Shown: in pieces, positions 6,506-14,171 of the stretch | Layout: every line of letters begins with the position of its first letter | How positions within the stretch are numbered: the stretch's first letter is position 1 | Assembly (NCBI GenBank): GCA_022827165.1 | Contig: JAJDTN010000378.1 | Coordinates: 1-14,835 of the forward strand | Length of the DNA stretch: 14,835 nucleotides | From: Candidatus Latescibacterota bacterium | GTDB lineage: Bacteria; Latescibacterota; UBA2968; UBA8231 | Reading direction: 5' to 3' | The notes under the pieces: generated by a model | What the model saw: the letters and a program-made list of their open reading frames with translations, nothing else | Told to the model about the DNA's origin: nothing | Database searches by the model: none | Translations under genes and position numbers: made by a program

Positions 6506-7588
6506 ATGACACGAAACGCGCTCTTCCTGACAGGCCTGGCGGCGGCCGTTGCCATCGGCTGCGGGGGCGGCGGCAACCCCGTCGACATCCCCGGGGAGCC
6601 GGAGATTCCGGGCTGCACCGACATAGCGGGCCTCAACTTCTCGAGGTCCGCCAACACCGACGACGGCAGCTGCACCTACGACTCCGAACGGTTCTACCAC
6701 CTCACCGAGTACGAGCTCTCCGTCGATCCGCAGGCGCGCGAGGTGCGGGTCCTGCTGCAGGTGAAGAACGAGGCGGGGCGCGGCGTGGCCGGCCTCACGG
6801 AGGCGGACTTCGTCGTCGCCGAGAACGGCCGCAAGGTCGGCGTCGAGTCCGACCTCACGGTGAGCACCTCGGCGATCCCCTTCACCATCCCCACGGTGCT
6901 CCTCCTCGACATGAGCTCCAGCGTGCGCGGCCAGGTGCCGCAGATCAAGGAGGCCGTCACCTTCCTGGTGCAGAGCATCAGCGACAACCAGGAGATGGCC
7001 ATCTACGTCTTCGACAGCCGGACGCGGCGGGTCCAGGACTTCACCTCCGACGCCGCGGTCCTGGCCGAGGCCGTGGCCTCGATCCCCGAGGACGACCTGA
7101 TCCCCTCGACCAACCTCTACGGGGCGATCATGGACGTGGCCGGCCTGTGGGAGGACCGGGTCTCCCTCACCGGGATCGTCGACGGCAGCCTGGTGGTCTT
7201 CACCGACGGCTTCCACAACGCCGACCCGAGCCTGCAGGTCGAGGACGCCATCGACGCCATGATCGGCTCCGGCGGCGAGCTCAAGAAGATCTACGTGGCC
7301 GCCCTCAACACCGAAGACCTCGAACGGGGGCCCCTGCGGCGCCTCACCTTCCGCACCATGGGCTTCTTCGAGGCCGACATCATCTCCGAGCTGAAGCAGG
7401 CCTTCCTCGAGATCCAGAAGGAGATCACCGACCTGTCGAGGAGCTTCTACCTGCTCACCTACACCAGCCCCATCACCAACCCCGAGTCCAACAAGGAGCA
7501 GCTCGAGGTCGCCATCCTCGGCAACTCCAACCTCGAGGACGAGGGCCGCATCCGCGCCCTCTACGACAGCGAGGGCTTCGGCAACTGA
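6506..7588 (+). CDS. lipoprotein with von Willebrand factor A domain
   Basis: A 360-residue exported lipoprotein. The signal peptide ends in a lipobox at Cys19 (AVAIGC), followed by a Gly-rich linker. Residues 37-58 form one copy of the 'CTD-x-A-x-N-F ... DDGSCTY' module common in secreted FCB-group proteins. A short beta region (about 65-125, with LTEADFVVAENGRKV) precedes the vWA domain (about 129-320). Its metal site (MIDAS) is complete: DMSSS (D135, S137, S139), T202 in STNLYGA and D234 in VFTDG. The domain probably binds a protein partner through Mg2+ at the outer membrane or cell surface; no enzyme activity is implied. The start is fixed by the signal peptide. The nearest purine-rich stretch is a poor GAAGAG, and a promoter lies almost on top of the ATG. 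Its stop faces the propeller gene tail to tail 13 nt away. A link with the carbohydrate genes is not shown. Confidence 0.92.
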   Translation: MTRNALFLTGLAAAVAIGCGGGGNPVDIPGEPEIPGCTDIAGLNFSRSANTDDGSCTYDSERFYHLTEYELSVDPQAREVRVLLQVKNEAGRGVAGLTEADFVVAENGRKVGVESDLTVSTSAIPFTIPTVLLLDMSSSVRGQVPQIKEAVTFLVQSISDNQEMAIYVFDSRTRRVQDFTSDAAVLAEAVASIPEDDLIPSTNLYGAIMDVAGLWEDRVSLTGIVDGSLVVFTDGFHNADPSLQVEDAIDAMIGSGGELKKIYVAALNTEDLERGPLRRLTFRTMGFFEADIISELKQAFLEIQKEITDLSRSFYLLTYTSPITNPESNKEQLEVAILGNSNLEDEGRIRALYDSEGFGN

Positions 7589-7603
7589 GCCCGGCCCGGG
7601 GCT
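7588..7603. terminator. short palindrome between convergent stops
   Basis: AGCCC and GGGCT pair around a 6-nt loop exactly in the 13-nt gap between the vWA stop and the propeller stop. It could work for both directions, but the stem is only 5 bp and has no T-run. Weak candidate. Confidence 0.2.
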
Positions 7604-8843
7604 AGTCCTCCCAGCCCCTCACCATGTAGCACTGGTGGACGCCGCTCTCGTCGGAGTTGAAGAACCCCGTGCGCCCGTCGGGCGACAGGAAGGGGTGGAT
7701 GTGGCTCTCCTTGCGCCACGTGGAACGCGGGTTCAGCAGCCACGTCCAGTCCTCGATGGGCGACCGGCCGTCGGCGGGCAGAGTGCCCAGCCACAGACCG
7801 CCGCCGCCGTCCCGGGGGCCGGAGTCCGAGATCAGCCGCCGTCCGGCGATGTCGGTGGCGAAGTGGCAGAAGTCCGGCTCCGGGAGGCTTCGCGACAGGT
7901 CGTTGCGCTCGCCCCCCGGGGTGCGCAGCCCCACATGGCCCCCATGGGGCGCCGGGCTCCCCTCGATCAGCTCGCGGCCGGGGGGCTCCCGCGTCATGGT
8001 GCTGGTGACGGCGCGCCGGCTGCGGCCGACCCAGCACTGGTGGCCCTGGCAGAACTCGTTGCCGTCGCGCCCCCAGGGCAGGTCGCGGAACCCGGTGCCG
8101 TCGTCGCGGATGACGTGCACGTCGGCGCCGTCGCCGCCCACCAGCCGCGTGCAGCGGCCCGTGGCGTCGCACAGGTTGCCGTGGTTCTCCTGGATCAGGA
8201 TGTCGCGCGCGGCCTCGGGGTCGGTGGAGCGGCAGTACTGGGCGTGGACGTTGCACCACGACGGCCCGTGCAGGATCAGCTCCGCCCCGCCCGAGGCGAC
8301 GTCGAAGACCACCAGCCCCCAGGGCGCGTTCTCCGAACGGCCGTCGCCGAGGAAGCCGGAGATCGCCAGCCGGGCGCCGTCGGAGGAGATCGTCGACAGC
8401 GAGTACGGCCGCGAGAACGGCCCCGGCCAGCCGGCGGGGACGCCGTCGAGGACGGCGATCTCCTCGCGGCCGCCGCCGTCCAGGCCGACCCGCTTGAGGG
8501 TCAGGCGCCCGGGCTCGCAGGGGGTCGTGGCGTCGACGAAGTAGTAGAGGAACCGGCCGTCGGGCGACACCGACGGCGCCGTGGCGCCCACCTCCTCGAT
8601 GACCGGCGTCAGCTCGCCGCCGGAATCGAGATCGCAGACCAGGTAGCGGTGGGCCGGGTCCATGAAGTCGATGCCGTGGGCCCGGGCCGGGTGATGGAGG
8701 AGGAACCGCCGCGAGTCCGGCGTGAAGATCTGCGCCTCCATGTAGATGTGCGAGGATGGCGACTCCTGTGTGGTCAGCTGGAAGACCCGCAGTCCTTCGG
8801 GGCTGTCCCCGGTCAGCAGGTCGGGGCGTTCGCGCATGGGCAT
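7602..8843 (-). CDS. beta-propeller protein resembling oligogalacturonide lyase (PL22-like)
   Basis: A 413-residue protein without signal peptide, so probably cytoplasmic. It shows propeller-blade phrases typical of TolB/WD40-like repeats: TPDSRRFLLHH (41-51), SVSPDGRFLYYF (91-102), ISSDGARLAISG (152-163), FATDIAGRRLISDS (328-341) and LSPDGRTGFFNSDESG (386-401). Histidine clusters NVHAQY (H200), GHQCW (H268), APHGGH and SHIHPF (H381, H383) recall the metal-binding pocket of PL22 oligogalacturonide lyases, which split unsaturated or saturated digalacturonate inside the cell. I cannot align the exact catalytic His and Gln by eye, so a lyase activity is inference; a sugar-binding or isomerase role remains possible. 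A strong Shine-Dalgarno fixes the start. It is the last gene of the operon with the binding protein (17 nt upstream), which fits a downstream processing enzyme for imported oligosaccharide. Confidence 0.8.
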   Translation of the reverse strand: MPMRERPDLLTGDSPEGLRVFQLTTQESPSSHIYMEAQIFTPDSRRFLLHHPARAHGIDFMDPAHRYLVCDLDSGGELTPVIEEVGATAPSVSPDGRFLYYFVDATTPCEPGRLTLKRVGLDGGGREEIAVLDGVPAGWPGPFSRPYSLSTISSDGARLAISGFLGDGRSENAPWGLVVFDVASGGAELILHGPSWCNVHAQYCRSTDPEAARDILIQENHGNLCDATGRCTRLVGGDGADVHVIRDDGTGFRDLPWGRDGNEFCQGHQCWVGRSRRAVTSTMTREPPGRELIEGSPAPHGGHVGLRTPGGERNDLSRSLPEPDFCHFATDIAGRRLISDSGPRDGGGGLWLGTLPADGRSPIEDWTWLLNPRSTWRKESHIHPFLSPDGRTGFFNSDESGVHQCYMVRGWED

Positions 8844-8850
8844 CGGTCTC

Positions 8851-8856
8851 TCCTCC
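8851..8856 (-). promoter_or_regulatory. Shine-Dalgarno deciding the propeller-protein start
   Basis: GGAGGA lies 7 nt before the ATG at 8843. A second in-frame ATG two codons later would be too far, and the frame's long upstream extension is a shadow of the binding-protein gene. Confidence 0.7.
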
Positions 8857-8860
8857 GTCG

Positions 8861-10231
8861 TCACTCCACCTCGGGCATGATGAACCGCTCGGACAGGTGC
8901 GCGTTGCGCACCAGCTCCAGCAGAGTCTGGCGCGGCGTCTGCCGGCCGTCGAGCATCAGGTCGACCTCGCCGGACATCTCCCGGGACATGAGGGCCCAGT
9001 CCGCCGTGATCGGCTGGAAGCGCGAGTACTCCAGGGCCTCGATGAAGCGCCCGGCGCGGACCTCCGGGTTGGCGTCGATGAAGGCCGGCCCCGCCGCCTT
9101 GAGGGCGGGAACCGAACGCTGGTAGCGGGCCACGGTCTCCTGGGCCTCCAGGCCGAGGGCGAAGTGGATGAACTTCCAGGCCTGGTCCTTCTTCCGCGAT
9201 CCGCTGAACATGACCAGCCCGTCCCAGGTCACCCGGGTGGCCCGCCCATCGGGGCCGGCCGGCGTGTGCGCCACGTCGTAGCTCACCCCGGCGGCGTTGA
9301 GGGGCGGCATCGCCCACGGCCCGTTCACCTGCATCGCCACCCGGCCCGTCATGAAGGCGACCCCGCCGGTCTCGCCCAGCTCGTCGCGGTGGGGCGCCAC
9401 GTGGTGGCGGTGACGCAGGTCCTGCCAGAAGGCGAAGGAGGTCTCGGCCTCCGGGCCCCACAGGCGCCAGTGGCGCCGGGTCGGGTCGAGGTAGCGGCCG
9501 CCGTGGGCAAAGTGGAAGGGCATCCAGTAGACCCAGCCGGGCACCAGGAAGGCGTAGCGGTCGATGCGGCCGTCGCCGTCGGTGTCCGCCGTGAGGCGCC
9601 GGCAGGTGGCGAGGAATTCGTCCAGGGTCCAGCGCTCCGGCGGCTCCGGCAGCCCGGCCTCGCGGAAGGCGTCGCGGTTGTAGAGGATCAGACAGTTGCC
9701 GCCGAATACGGGGATCCCGTAGGCCCGGCCGTCGGCCTGGAAGTGGGCCGCCGAGGTCTCGAAGAAGTCCCTCTCCAGGTCCAGCGGACGGTCCGCTGAC
9801 CGGCAGTACCCGTCGAGGGCCTCCAGCTTGCCGCTGGGGGCGAAGCGCGGGAAGTGCTCGTCGGCGAACATCATGACGTCCGGCGCCTCGCCGGCCAGCA
9901 GCAGCTTCTGGATCTTGTCGGTGTAGCGGCCGGTGATGTACTCCCGCCGGACGTCGATCTCCGGGTGGAGCCGCCGGAAGGCCTCGACGATCTCCCCCCA
10001 CATCTGGTGCTCGCGGTAGGAGCCCCAGTAGGAGAACCGCAGGGCCGGCTCCTTCCCGGCGTGGTAGTAGGCGCAGGTATCGCCGAACAGCCAGAGGCCG
10101 GCCCCCACGGTGAACAGCCCGAAGGAACCCCAGCCCATGGGACGGGCCATGCCCCGGGCGGTCCGTCCAACCAGCCAGGCCGTGACCGCGGCCGCGGCGG
10201 CCAGCAGCCACGCGATCCATTCACTCGGCAT
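8861..10231 (-). CDS. membrane-tethered extracellular solute-binding protein (sugar type)
   Basis: A 456-residue protein whose body is a cluster-B (sugar ABC type, SBP_bac_1-like) binding protein: LRFSYWGSYREHQMW (strand 1), FRRLHPEIDV, DKIQKLLLAGEAPDVMMF, GIPVFGGNCLILYNRDAF, a Ca-binding-like DTDGDGRID (216-224), VAMQVNGPWAM, and KKDQAWKFIHFAL. Instead of a cleavable signal peptide or lipobox it begins with two hydrophobic segments (about 5-22 and 34-50) joined by the basic loop RTARGMARP. By the positive-inside rule this loop is cytoplasmic, so the binding domain would sit in the periplasm on a membrane hairpin. It starts 7 nt after the transporter stop and is 17 nt before the propeller gene. 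No ABC permease or ATPase gene is in the operon. It may deliver an oligosaccharide to the adjacent transporter; alternatively it serves an ABC system encoded elsewhere. Only a weak ribosome site is visible. Confidence 0.9.
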   Translation of the reverse strand: MPSEWIAWLLAAAAAVTAWLVGRTARGMARPMGWGSFGLFTVGAGLWLFGDTCAYYHAGKEPALRFSYWGSYREHQMWGEIVEAFRRLHPEIDVRREYITGRYTDKIQKLLLAGEAPDVMMFADEHFPRFAPSGKLEALDGYCRSADRPLDLERDFFETSAAHFQADGRAYGIPVFGGNCLILYNRDAFREAGLPEPPERWTLDEFLATCRRLTADTDGDGRIDRYAFLVPGWVYWMPFHFAHGGRYLDPTRRHWRLWGPEAETSFAFWQDLRHRHHVAPHRDELGETGGVAFMTGRVAMQVNGPWAMPPLNAAGVSYDVAHTPAGPDGRATRVTWDGLVMFSGSRKKDQAWKFIHFALGLEAQETVARYQRSVPALKAAGPAFIDANPEVRAGRFIEALEYSRFQPITADWALMSREMSGEVDLMLDGRQTPRQTLLELVRNAHLSERFIMPEVE

Positions 10232-10238
10232 GAACAGC

Positions 10239-12185
10239 TCAGAAATTGAAGATCATGTTCCCCTCCACACCATGGGCCCCGTCGATGAAGACCCACATGC
10301 ATGCGGTGGAGAACTCGCCCAGGATCAGGCCCAGGAAGAAGGGCACGAGGGAGCGGTAGGCCCGCACCCCGCCGTGGCGCAGGACCAGTGCCTTGATGAT
10401 CCAGGCCATGAACAGGGCGAACCAGTCGTAGGAGACGATGGGGTAGGTGGTGGCGATGGGAAAGCCGATAGGGTGGAGGGGCCACCAGGGCAGTCGCTGG
10501 CGCAGGAAGAACAGCAGGGCCATGAAGCCGCCCCCCAGGCCGGTGAACAGCATCCTCGGGGCGAAGGACGATTCCGGATCGTTGTAGACCGAGGCCATGT
10601 AGGTCAGGGGCCACTTGGGAGCTCCCTCGAAGAACCACCCGTGCATGTTGATACCGCCGTGGGCGTAGCAAATGCGCATGGTGACCCAGATCGAGCCGGC
10701 CATCCCGACGATGATAGCCGCCAGGAAGATCCAGGGAAGACGGCGGTCGGGCCGCTCTCCGGCGGTGGCCTTCAGCTTGAAGGTGTGAAGCATGGCGCTC
10801 GTCATGGTGGTGAGCCCCCCGGCCCCCACCCACACCGTGCTCAACCCCAGTCCGGTCATGTTCCGCAGTCCCAGCACGGACGGTCCGAAACCGCGGGTGA
10901 TGAAGGCCTGGGGCACCATCGGCGTCTGGACCCCGGGCAGGCCGGCCTCGCAGATGACGCGGGCTACGCCGATGTAGACGATCAGGGCCCCCAGCACCAG
11001 CAGCACCGCCACGTACAGGCTGAGCCCGGTCAGGGTGAGCCACGCCACCAGGAGGGCCACGCCCGCCGGCAGGCCGAGGACCGCGGTGCGCGGCGCCACG
11101 ACTTCCTCACCGCCCCCCTTGTTGTCCAGGGCCTGGCGCACCAGGCCGCCCAGGTGCCGCCGCGCCGTCCACAGCACGAACCCCACCAGGACCACGAGGG
11201 CCCCGGCCTGCTGGTGCATGATCGCCGCGGGAGCGCCACCGGAGTTCCACACGTCGCCGCCGCCGATCTCCAGGCCGATGCGCGCGAAGACCCAGGCCTG
11301 CACCACGCCCAGGACGAAGAAGAACCAGATGCTGAAGGAGACCCCCAGCGACATCAGGTAGCCCACGCCGATGATCGGGAAGTTGAGGCGGAAGGGCACC
11401 CCCACCTCCCCCTGGAGCAGGCTGAAGGAACCGGTCAGGGCCAGGGCCTGAATGCCGTCGTGGTAGGCGGAGAGGGAGTTCCAGGAATGCAGCAGCAGGG
11501 GCAGGGCGAACCCGAGCCACATGAGCCGGCTTCTAAGGAGAGGGCTGAAGAGGCCACCTGACTTCCCCGGGTCCCGGGTCATGGCCAGGGGCAGGCTCGT
11601 GAGCGGAAAGAGGAGCCGCTCGTTCTCGATCCACTGGCCGCGCAGCAGCACCGCCAGGCAGAACACGCACCAGTAGAGGACGGCCATGAAGGGCATCCAC
11701 AGGGCCAGGGTGAGGGCCCAGGCCGACCAGGGAACGGTCATGCCCTTGGGAAGCCCCTCGTAGAGGGAACGCACGGCCCCGGGGTCCGTGGGCGACACCC
11801 AGGGATGCTGGTGCTCCACGAACATCGCCTTCCAGTCGTTCTCGGGGCTGGCGTAGTACATCGCCCCGGTGATGACCGACAGGAAGTGGCCGGTGAAACC
11901 GGTGACGATGGTGGCGCCCACCAGCATCATCCCGTAGACGGTGATCACCTCGGAGCGGGAGAAGGCCAGCCGGCGGTGGAGCGCCCCGAGAACGGGCACG
12001 GCCACGGCGGTCATGCCGAAGAGGAAGAGGACGGCGATGATGGGGATGGCGGTATTGGTGAGCTGCGATCCCTTGACCATCAGGATCGCCCAGGGGCCGA
12101 GCACGCAGATCGCCGCCATCAGCACCGCGCCGGTGAGGACCGCGCGCAGCGTCACTCCCGAGGTCTTGCGAGATCCGGGGAGCAT
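10239..12185 (-). CDS. polytopic membrane transporter, DUF6785/DUF6784 (OPT-like) family, copy 2
   Basis: A second 648-residue multi-spanning inner-membrane protein, homologous to the one at 4443-6389 over its full length. Both have the same total length, and their last 34 residues align without a gap. Shared marks are ASPENDW (112-118), QWIENERLLFPL (184-195), RVICEAGL (409-416), PFFLGLILGEF (615-625) and the final GNMIFNF. Differences are spread through the whole protein, so the duplication is old and the substrates may differ. The ATG lies one base after the SDR stop (TGAGATG) without a Shine-Dalgarno, which points to translational coupling. The binding-protein gene follows after 7 nt. This tight order makes it the likely import step of the operon. 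Substrate, ion coupling and direction are unknown. Confidence 0.88.
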   Translation of the reverse strand: MLPGSRKTSGVTLRAVLTGAVLMAAICVLGPWAILMVKGSQLTNTAIPIIAVLFLFGMTAVAVPVLGALHRRLAFSRSEVITVYGMMLVGATIVTGFTGHFLSVITGAMYYASPENDWKAMFVEHQHPWVSPTDPGAVRSLYEGLPKGMTVPWSAWALTLALWMPFMAVLYWCVFCLAVLLRGQWIENERLLFPLTSLPLAMTRDPGKSGGLFSPLLRSRLMWLGFALPLLLHSWNSLSAYHDGIQALALTGSFSLLQGEVGVPFRLNFPIIGVGYLMSLGVSFSIWFFFVLGVVQAWVFARIGLEIGGGDVWNSGGAPAAIMHQQAGALVVLVGFVLWTARRHLGGLVRQALDNKGGGEEVVAPRTAVLGLPAGVALLVAWLTLTGLSLYVAVLLVLGALIVYIGVARVICEAGLPGVQTPMVPQAFITRGFGPSVLGLRNMTGLGLSTVWVGAGGLTTMTSAMLHTFKLKATAGERPDRRLPWIFLAAIIVGMAGSIWVTMRICYAHGGINMHGWFFEGAPKWPLTYMASVYNDPESSFAPRMLFTGLGGGFMALLFFLRQRLPWWPLHPIGFPIATTYPIVSYDWFALFMAWIIKALVLRHGGVRAYRSLVPFFLGLILGEFSTACMWVFIDGAHGVEGNMIFNF

Positions 12186-12186
12186 C

Positions 12187-12942
12187 TCAGTCCATGCGCA
12201 GGCCGCCGTTGACCTCGAGGATCTCGCCGGTGATGTAGCCGGCCTCCCCGCCGCAGAGGAAGACCACCGCCGCCGCCGCTTCCCCGGCGCCGCCGATGCG
12301 CCCGAGGGGGACCTGGGCGGTCACCGCCGCCAGCTCCTCCGCCGGCGTGCCCCGGCGGTGCAGGTCGGTGTCGATCACCCCGGGGGCGACGCCGTTCACG
12401 GTGATCCGCCGCGGCGCCAGCTCCTTGGCGCAGGCGCGCGTGAAGTTGCTGACCCCGGCCTTGGCGGCGGCATAGGCAGAGCCCCCGGGGCCGCCGCCGG
12501 AGCGCGCCGAGATGGAGGTCACGTTGACGATGCGGCCGCGGCCGTCGGGCAGCAGCGGCAGGGCCGCCCGGGTGCACAGGAAGACGCCGTCGAGGTTCAC
12601 CTCCAGGCAGCGCCGCCACTCCTCCAGGCTCAGCTCCGCCACCGGCCGGCGAAGGCCCGGGCCGCCGGCGTTGTTCACGAGGATGTCCAGCCGGCCGCCG
12701 AGGAGACGCCGGGTCTCGGCGAACAGGCCCTCCACCTGGGCGGGATCGGCCACGTCGGCCGGCACCGCCCAGGCCCGTCCCCCGGAGTCCCGGATGCCGT
12801 CGACGGTCCGCTGCGCCGCGGCCTCGTCGGCCAGGTAGTTCACCACCACCGCGGCGCCGGCCTTCGCCAGGGCCTCGGCCACCGCCCGGCCGATGCCTCG
12901 GCCGCCCCCCGTGACCAGGGCCGTCGCCTCCTTCAGACTCAT
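12187..12942 (-). CDS. SDR oxidoreductase, FabG/KduD-like
   Basis: A 251-residue classical SDR: TGGGRGIG cofactor loop (11-18), NNAG (90-93), N116, catalytic S143 in NVTSIS, YAAAK (Y157, K161), VAPGVIDTDL after the active site, and the typical end GYITGEILEVNGG. General sequence is closest to 3-oxoacyl-ACP-reductase-like (FabG) SDRs, a group that also includes KduD and the DEH reductases that act on 4-deoxy-5-keto-uronates. Because it opens an operon with a transporter, a binding protein and a PL22-like protein, and faces a polysaccharide lyase, reduction of an unsaturated-uronate product is a fair guess; the sequence alone cannot decide. The start is fixed by GGAGGG 7 nt upstream; an open frame reaching back to 13008 has no ribosome site. 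No convincing promoter was found in the divergent gap upstream. Confidence 0.92.
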   Translation of the reverse strand: MSLKEATALVTGGGRGIGRAVAEALAKAGAAVVVNYLADEAAAQRTVDGIRDSGGRAWAVPADVADPAQVEGLFAETRRLLGGRLDILVNNAGGPGLRRPVAELSLEEWRRCLEVNLDGVFLCTRAALPLLPDGRGRIVNVTSISARSGGGPGGSAYAAAKAGVSNFTRACAKELAPRRITVNGVAPGVIDTDLHRRGTPAEELAAVTAQVPLGRIGGAGEAAAAVVFLCGGEAGYITGEILEVNGGLRMD

Positions 12943-12949
12943 CGACTCA

Positions 12950-12955
12950 CCCTCC
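12950..12955 (-). promoter_or_regulatory. Shine-Dalgarno deciding the FabG-like SDR start
   Basis: GGAGGG, extended by TGA, lies 7 nt before the ATG at 12942. It selects this ATG over the upstream in-frame one at 13008. Confidence 0.7.
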
Positions 12956-13076
12956 GGCGCCTTCACCCATGGGCCTCTATCTTGTCTCCCCCCATGAGCT
13001 TGATACATCCCCCGCCCCCGGGCAACCAGCCTGGACTCCCCCCGGCATCCCCGCCCGCCAGGACTTCCTGATCCCC

Positions 13077-14171
13077 ATGGAATCGATCCGCCCCGTCCGC
13101 GAGTCGGAGCTCGACGAGCTGATCGACCTGCTCTGCACCTCCCACAACCCCCGGGGCCACGAGCGCTACCGGGGCTACATCGAGGGCGACCCCACCTGGC
13201 GCCCGTCCCACACCCCGGTCATCGAGGCGGACGGCCGCCTGGTGTCGGCCCTGCGCATCTGGGACCGGTCGATCCACCTCGGCGCCACGCCGGTGCGCAT
13301 GGGCGGCATCGGCGGTGTCACCACCCATCCCGATCACCGGGGCCGCGGCCTGGCGACCCGGCTCATGCGGCACACGGCCGGGCAACTGCGCGACGACGGC
13401 TGCGACCTGGGCTTGCTGTTCTCGGCGATCCCGACGCGGTTCTACCTGCGCATGGGGTGGAGCTGCGTGCCCCTCATGGGTTTCCGCGCCGAGTGGCAGG
13501 CGGCTCCCGAGCCGGGACGGTCCGGCCTCGAAGTGCAGCCCTTCGACGAGAGCCGCGACCTCGACGAGACCGCGGCCCTCTACCAGCGCCACAACGCCGG
13601 CCGCAGCGGCACCCTGCTGCGCCCCCGCCCCTACTGGGACTACACCCCCTCGCGCCTGCGGGGGGTGCTGCCCACCGCCGTCGTCCGTGACGGCGCCACC
13701 CTCGGCGGGTACATCAACTGGGAGAGGGCCGAAGGCGGCGGCGCCTGGGTGAACGAAGTCGCCTGGGAGAGCGCTGCCGCCCTGGAGGCCCTCGTGGGCT
13801 ACCTGCTCGGGGAGTGCGCGGCGGCCGGGCGGAAGCGGGTGGAGGGCGGGATCCCCCATGCCCATCCCTTCGTCGACGCCGTGGTCGGCGCCTCGGGGGG
13901 GGACCTGCACCTCACGGGGGAGGCCTCGATGATGGTCCTGCCCCTGCAGCTGGACGAGCTGATCGCCCGGGCCGCGCCCGAAGCCGAGGAGTGGGTGCGC
14001 CGGCTGCCCCACGACCTCACCTGCCGGCTGCTCTTCGGCGAGTCCTCCGGCCGCGACCTGGAGCCGATCCTCCGCGGCCGCGGGATCCCCCTCGGCGCCG
14101 GTGCGATCGACGACCTCGAGGAGTGGTTCCCCCGGCGGGAGGTCCTCTACTGGGAGCCCGACCACTTCTGA
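13077..14171 (+). CDS. GNAT-family N-acetyltransferase, two-domain (Eis-like) type
   Basis: A 364-residue protein with an N-terminal GNAT domain: it opens with IRPVRESELDELIDLL, and the acetyl-CoA pyrophosphate loop is HPDHRGRGLATRLM (84-97), preceded by GGIGGVTT. After about residue 140 comes a second GNAT-like half and a C-terminal region, an overall size and layout similar to Eis-type acetyltransferases. The acceptor is unknown; an amino sugar, a small amine or a protein amine are all possible. The ATG at 13077 is chosen because the domain begins directly there. An open extension back to 12969 has a Pro-rich, domain-less leader. The only ribosome site, AGGA at 13060-13063, is a little far (13 nt). 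The stop overlaps the next start by one base (TGATG), so it is translationally coupled to the lyase-like gene, which suggests a shared pathway. Confidence 0.88.
   Translation: MESIRPVRESELDELIDLLCTSHNPRGHERYRGYIEGDPTWRPSHTPVIEADGRLVSALRIWDRSIHLGATPVRMGGIGGVTTHPDHRGRGLATRLMRHTAGQLRDDGCDLGLLFSAIPTRFYLRMGWSCVPLMGFRAEWQAAPEPGRSGLEVQPFDESRDLDETAALYQRHNAGRSGTLLRPRPYWDYTPSRLRGVLPTAVVRDGATLGGYINWERAEGGGAWVNEVAWESAAALEALVGYLLGECAAAGRKRVEGGIPHAHPFVDAVVGASGGDLHLTGEASMMVLPLQLDELIARAAPEAEEWVRRLPHDLTCRLLFGESSGRDLEPILRGRGIPLGAGAIDDLEEWFPRREVLYWEPDHF

Noticed and set aside
4632..6509. A 625-codon open frame antisense to transporter copy 1
   Set aside because: Composition is dominated by His, Gln, Gly, Asp and Ala without any domain. 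Very high GC makes stop codons rare in the antisense frame. Similar antisense frames at 799-1902, 7635-9125, 10110-11561 and 12963-14165 are rejected for the same reason.
9558..9584. DTDGDGRID in the binding protein as a dockerin or EF-hand domain
   Set aside because: It is a single calcium-loop-like motif that is common in sugar-binding proteins of this fold; there is no paired repeat or cohesin context.
7602..10220. An 872-codon open frame containing the propeller protein
   Set aside because: The first half is a shadow of the binding-protein gene. The strong Shine-Dalgarno at 8851-8856 and the clean propeller sequence after 8843 set the true start.
12969..13076. An upstream start extending the GNAT protein by 36 residues
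   Set aside because: No ribosome site, Pro-rich leader with no family match, and the GNAT domain begins right at the ATG at 13077.
12943..13076. Promoters in the divergent gap between the FabG-like SDR and the GNAT gene
   Set aside because: TTGTCT at 12982 on the plus strand and TATCAA near 13003-13008 on the minus strand are suggestive, but no pair has acceptable spacing and match. A promoter must exist here; I cannot place it.
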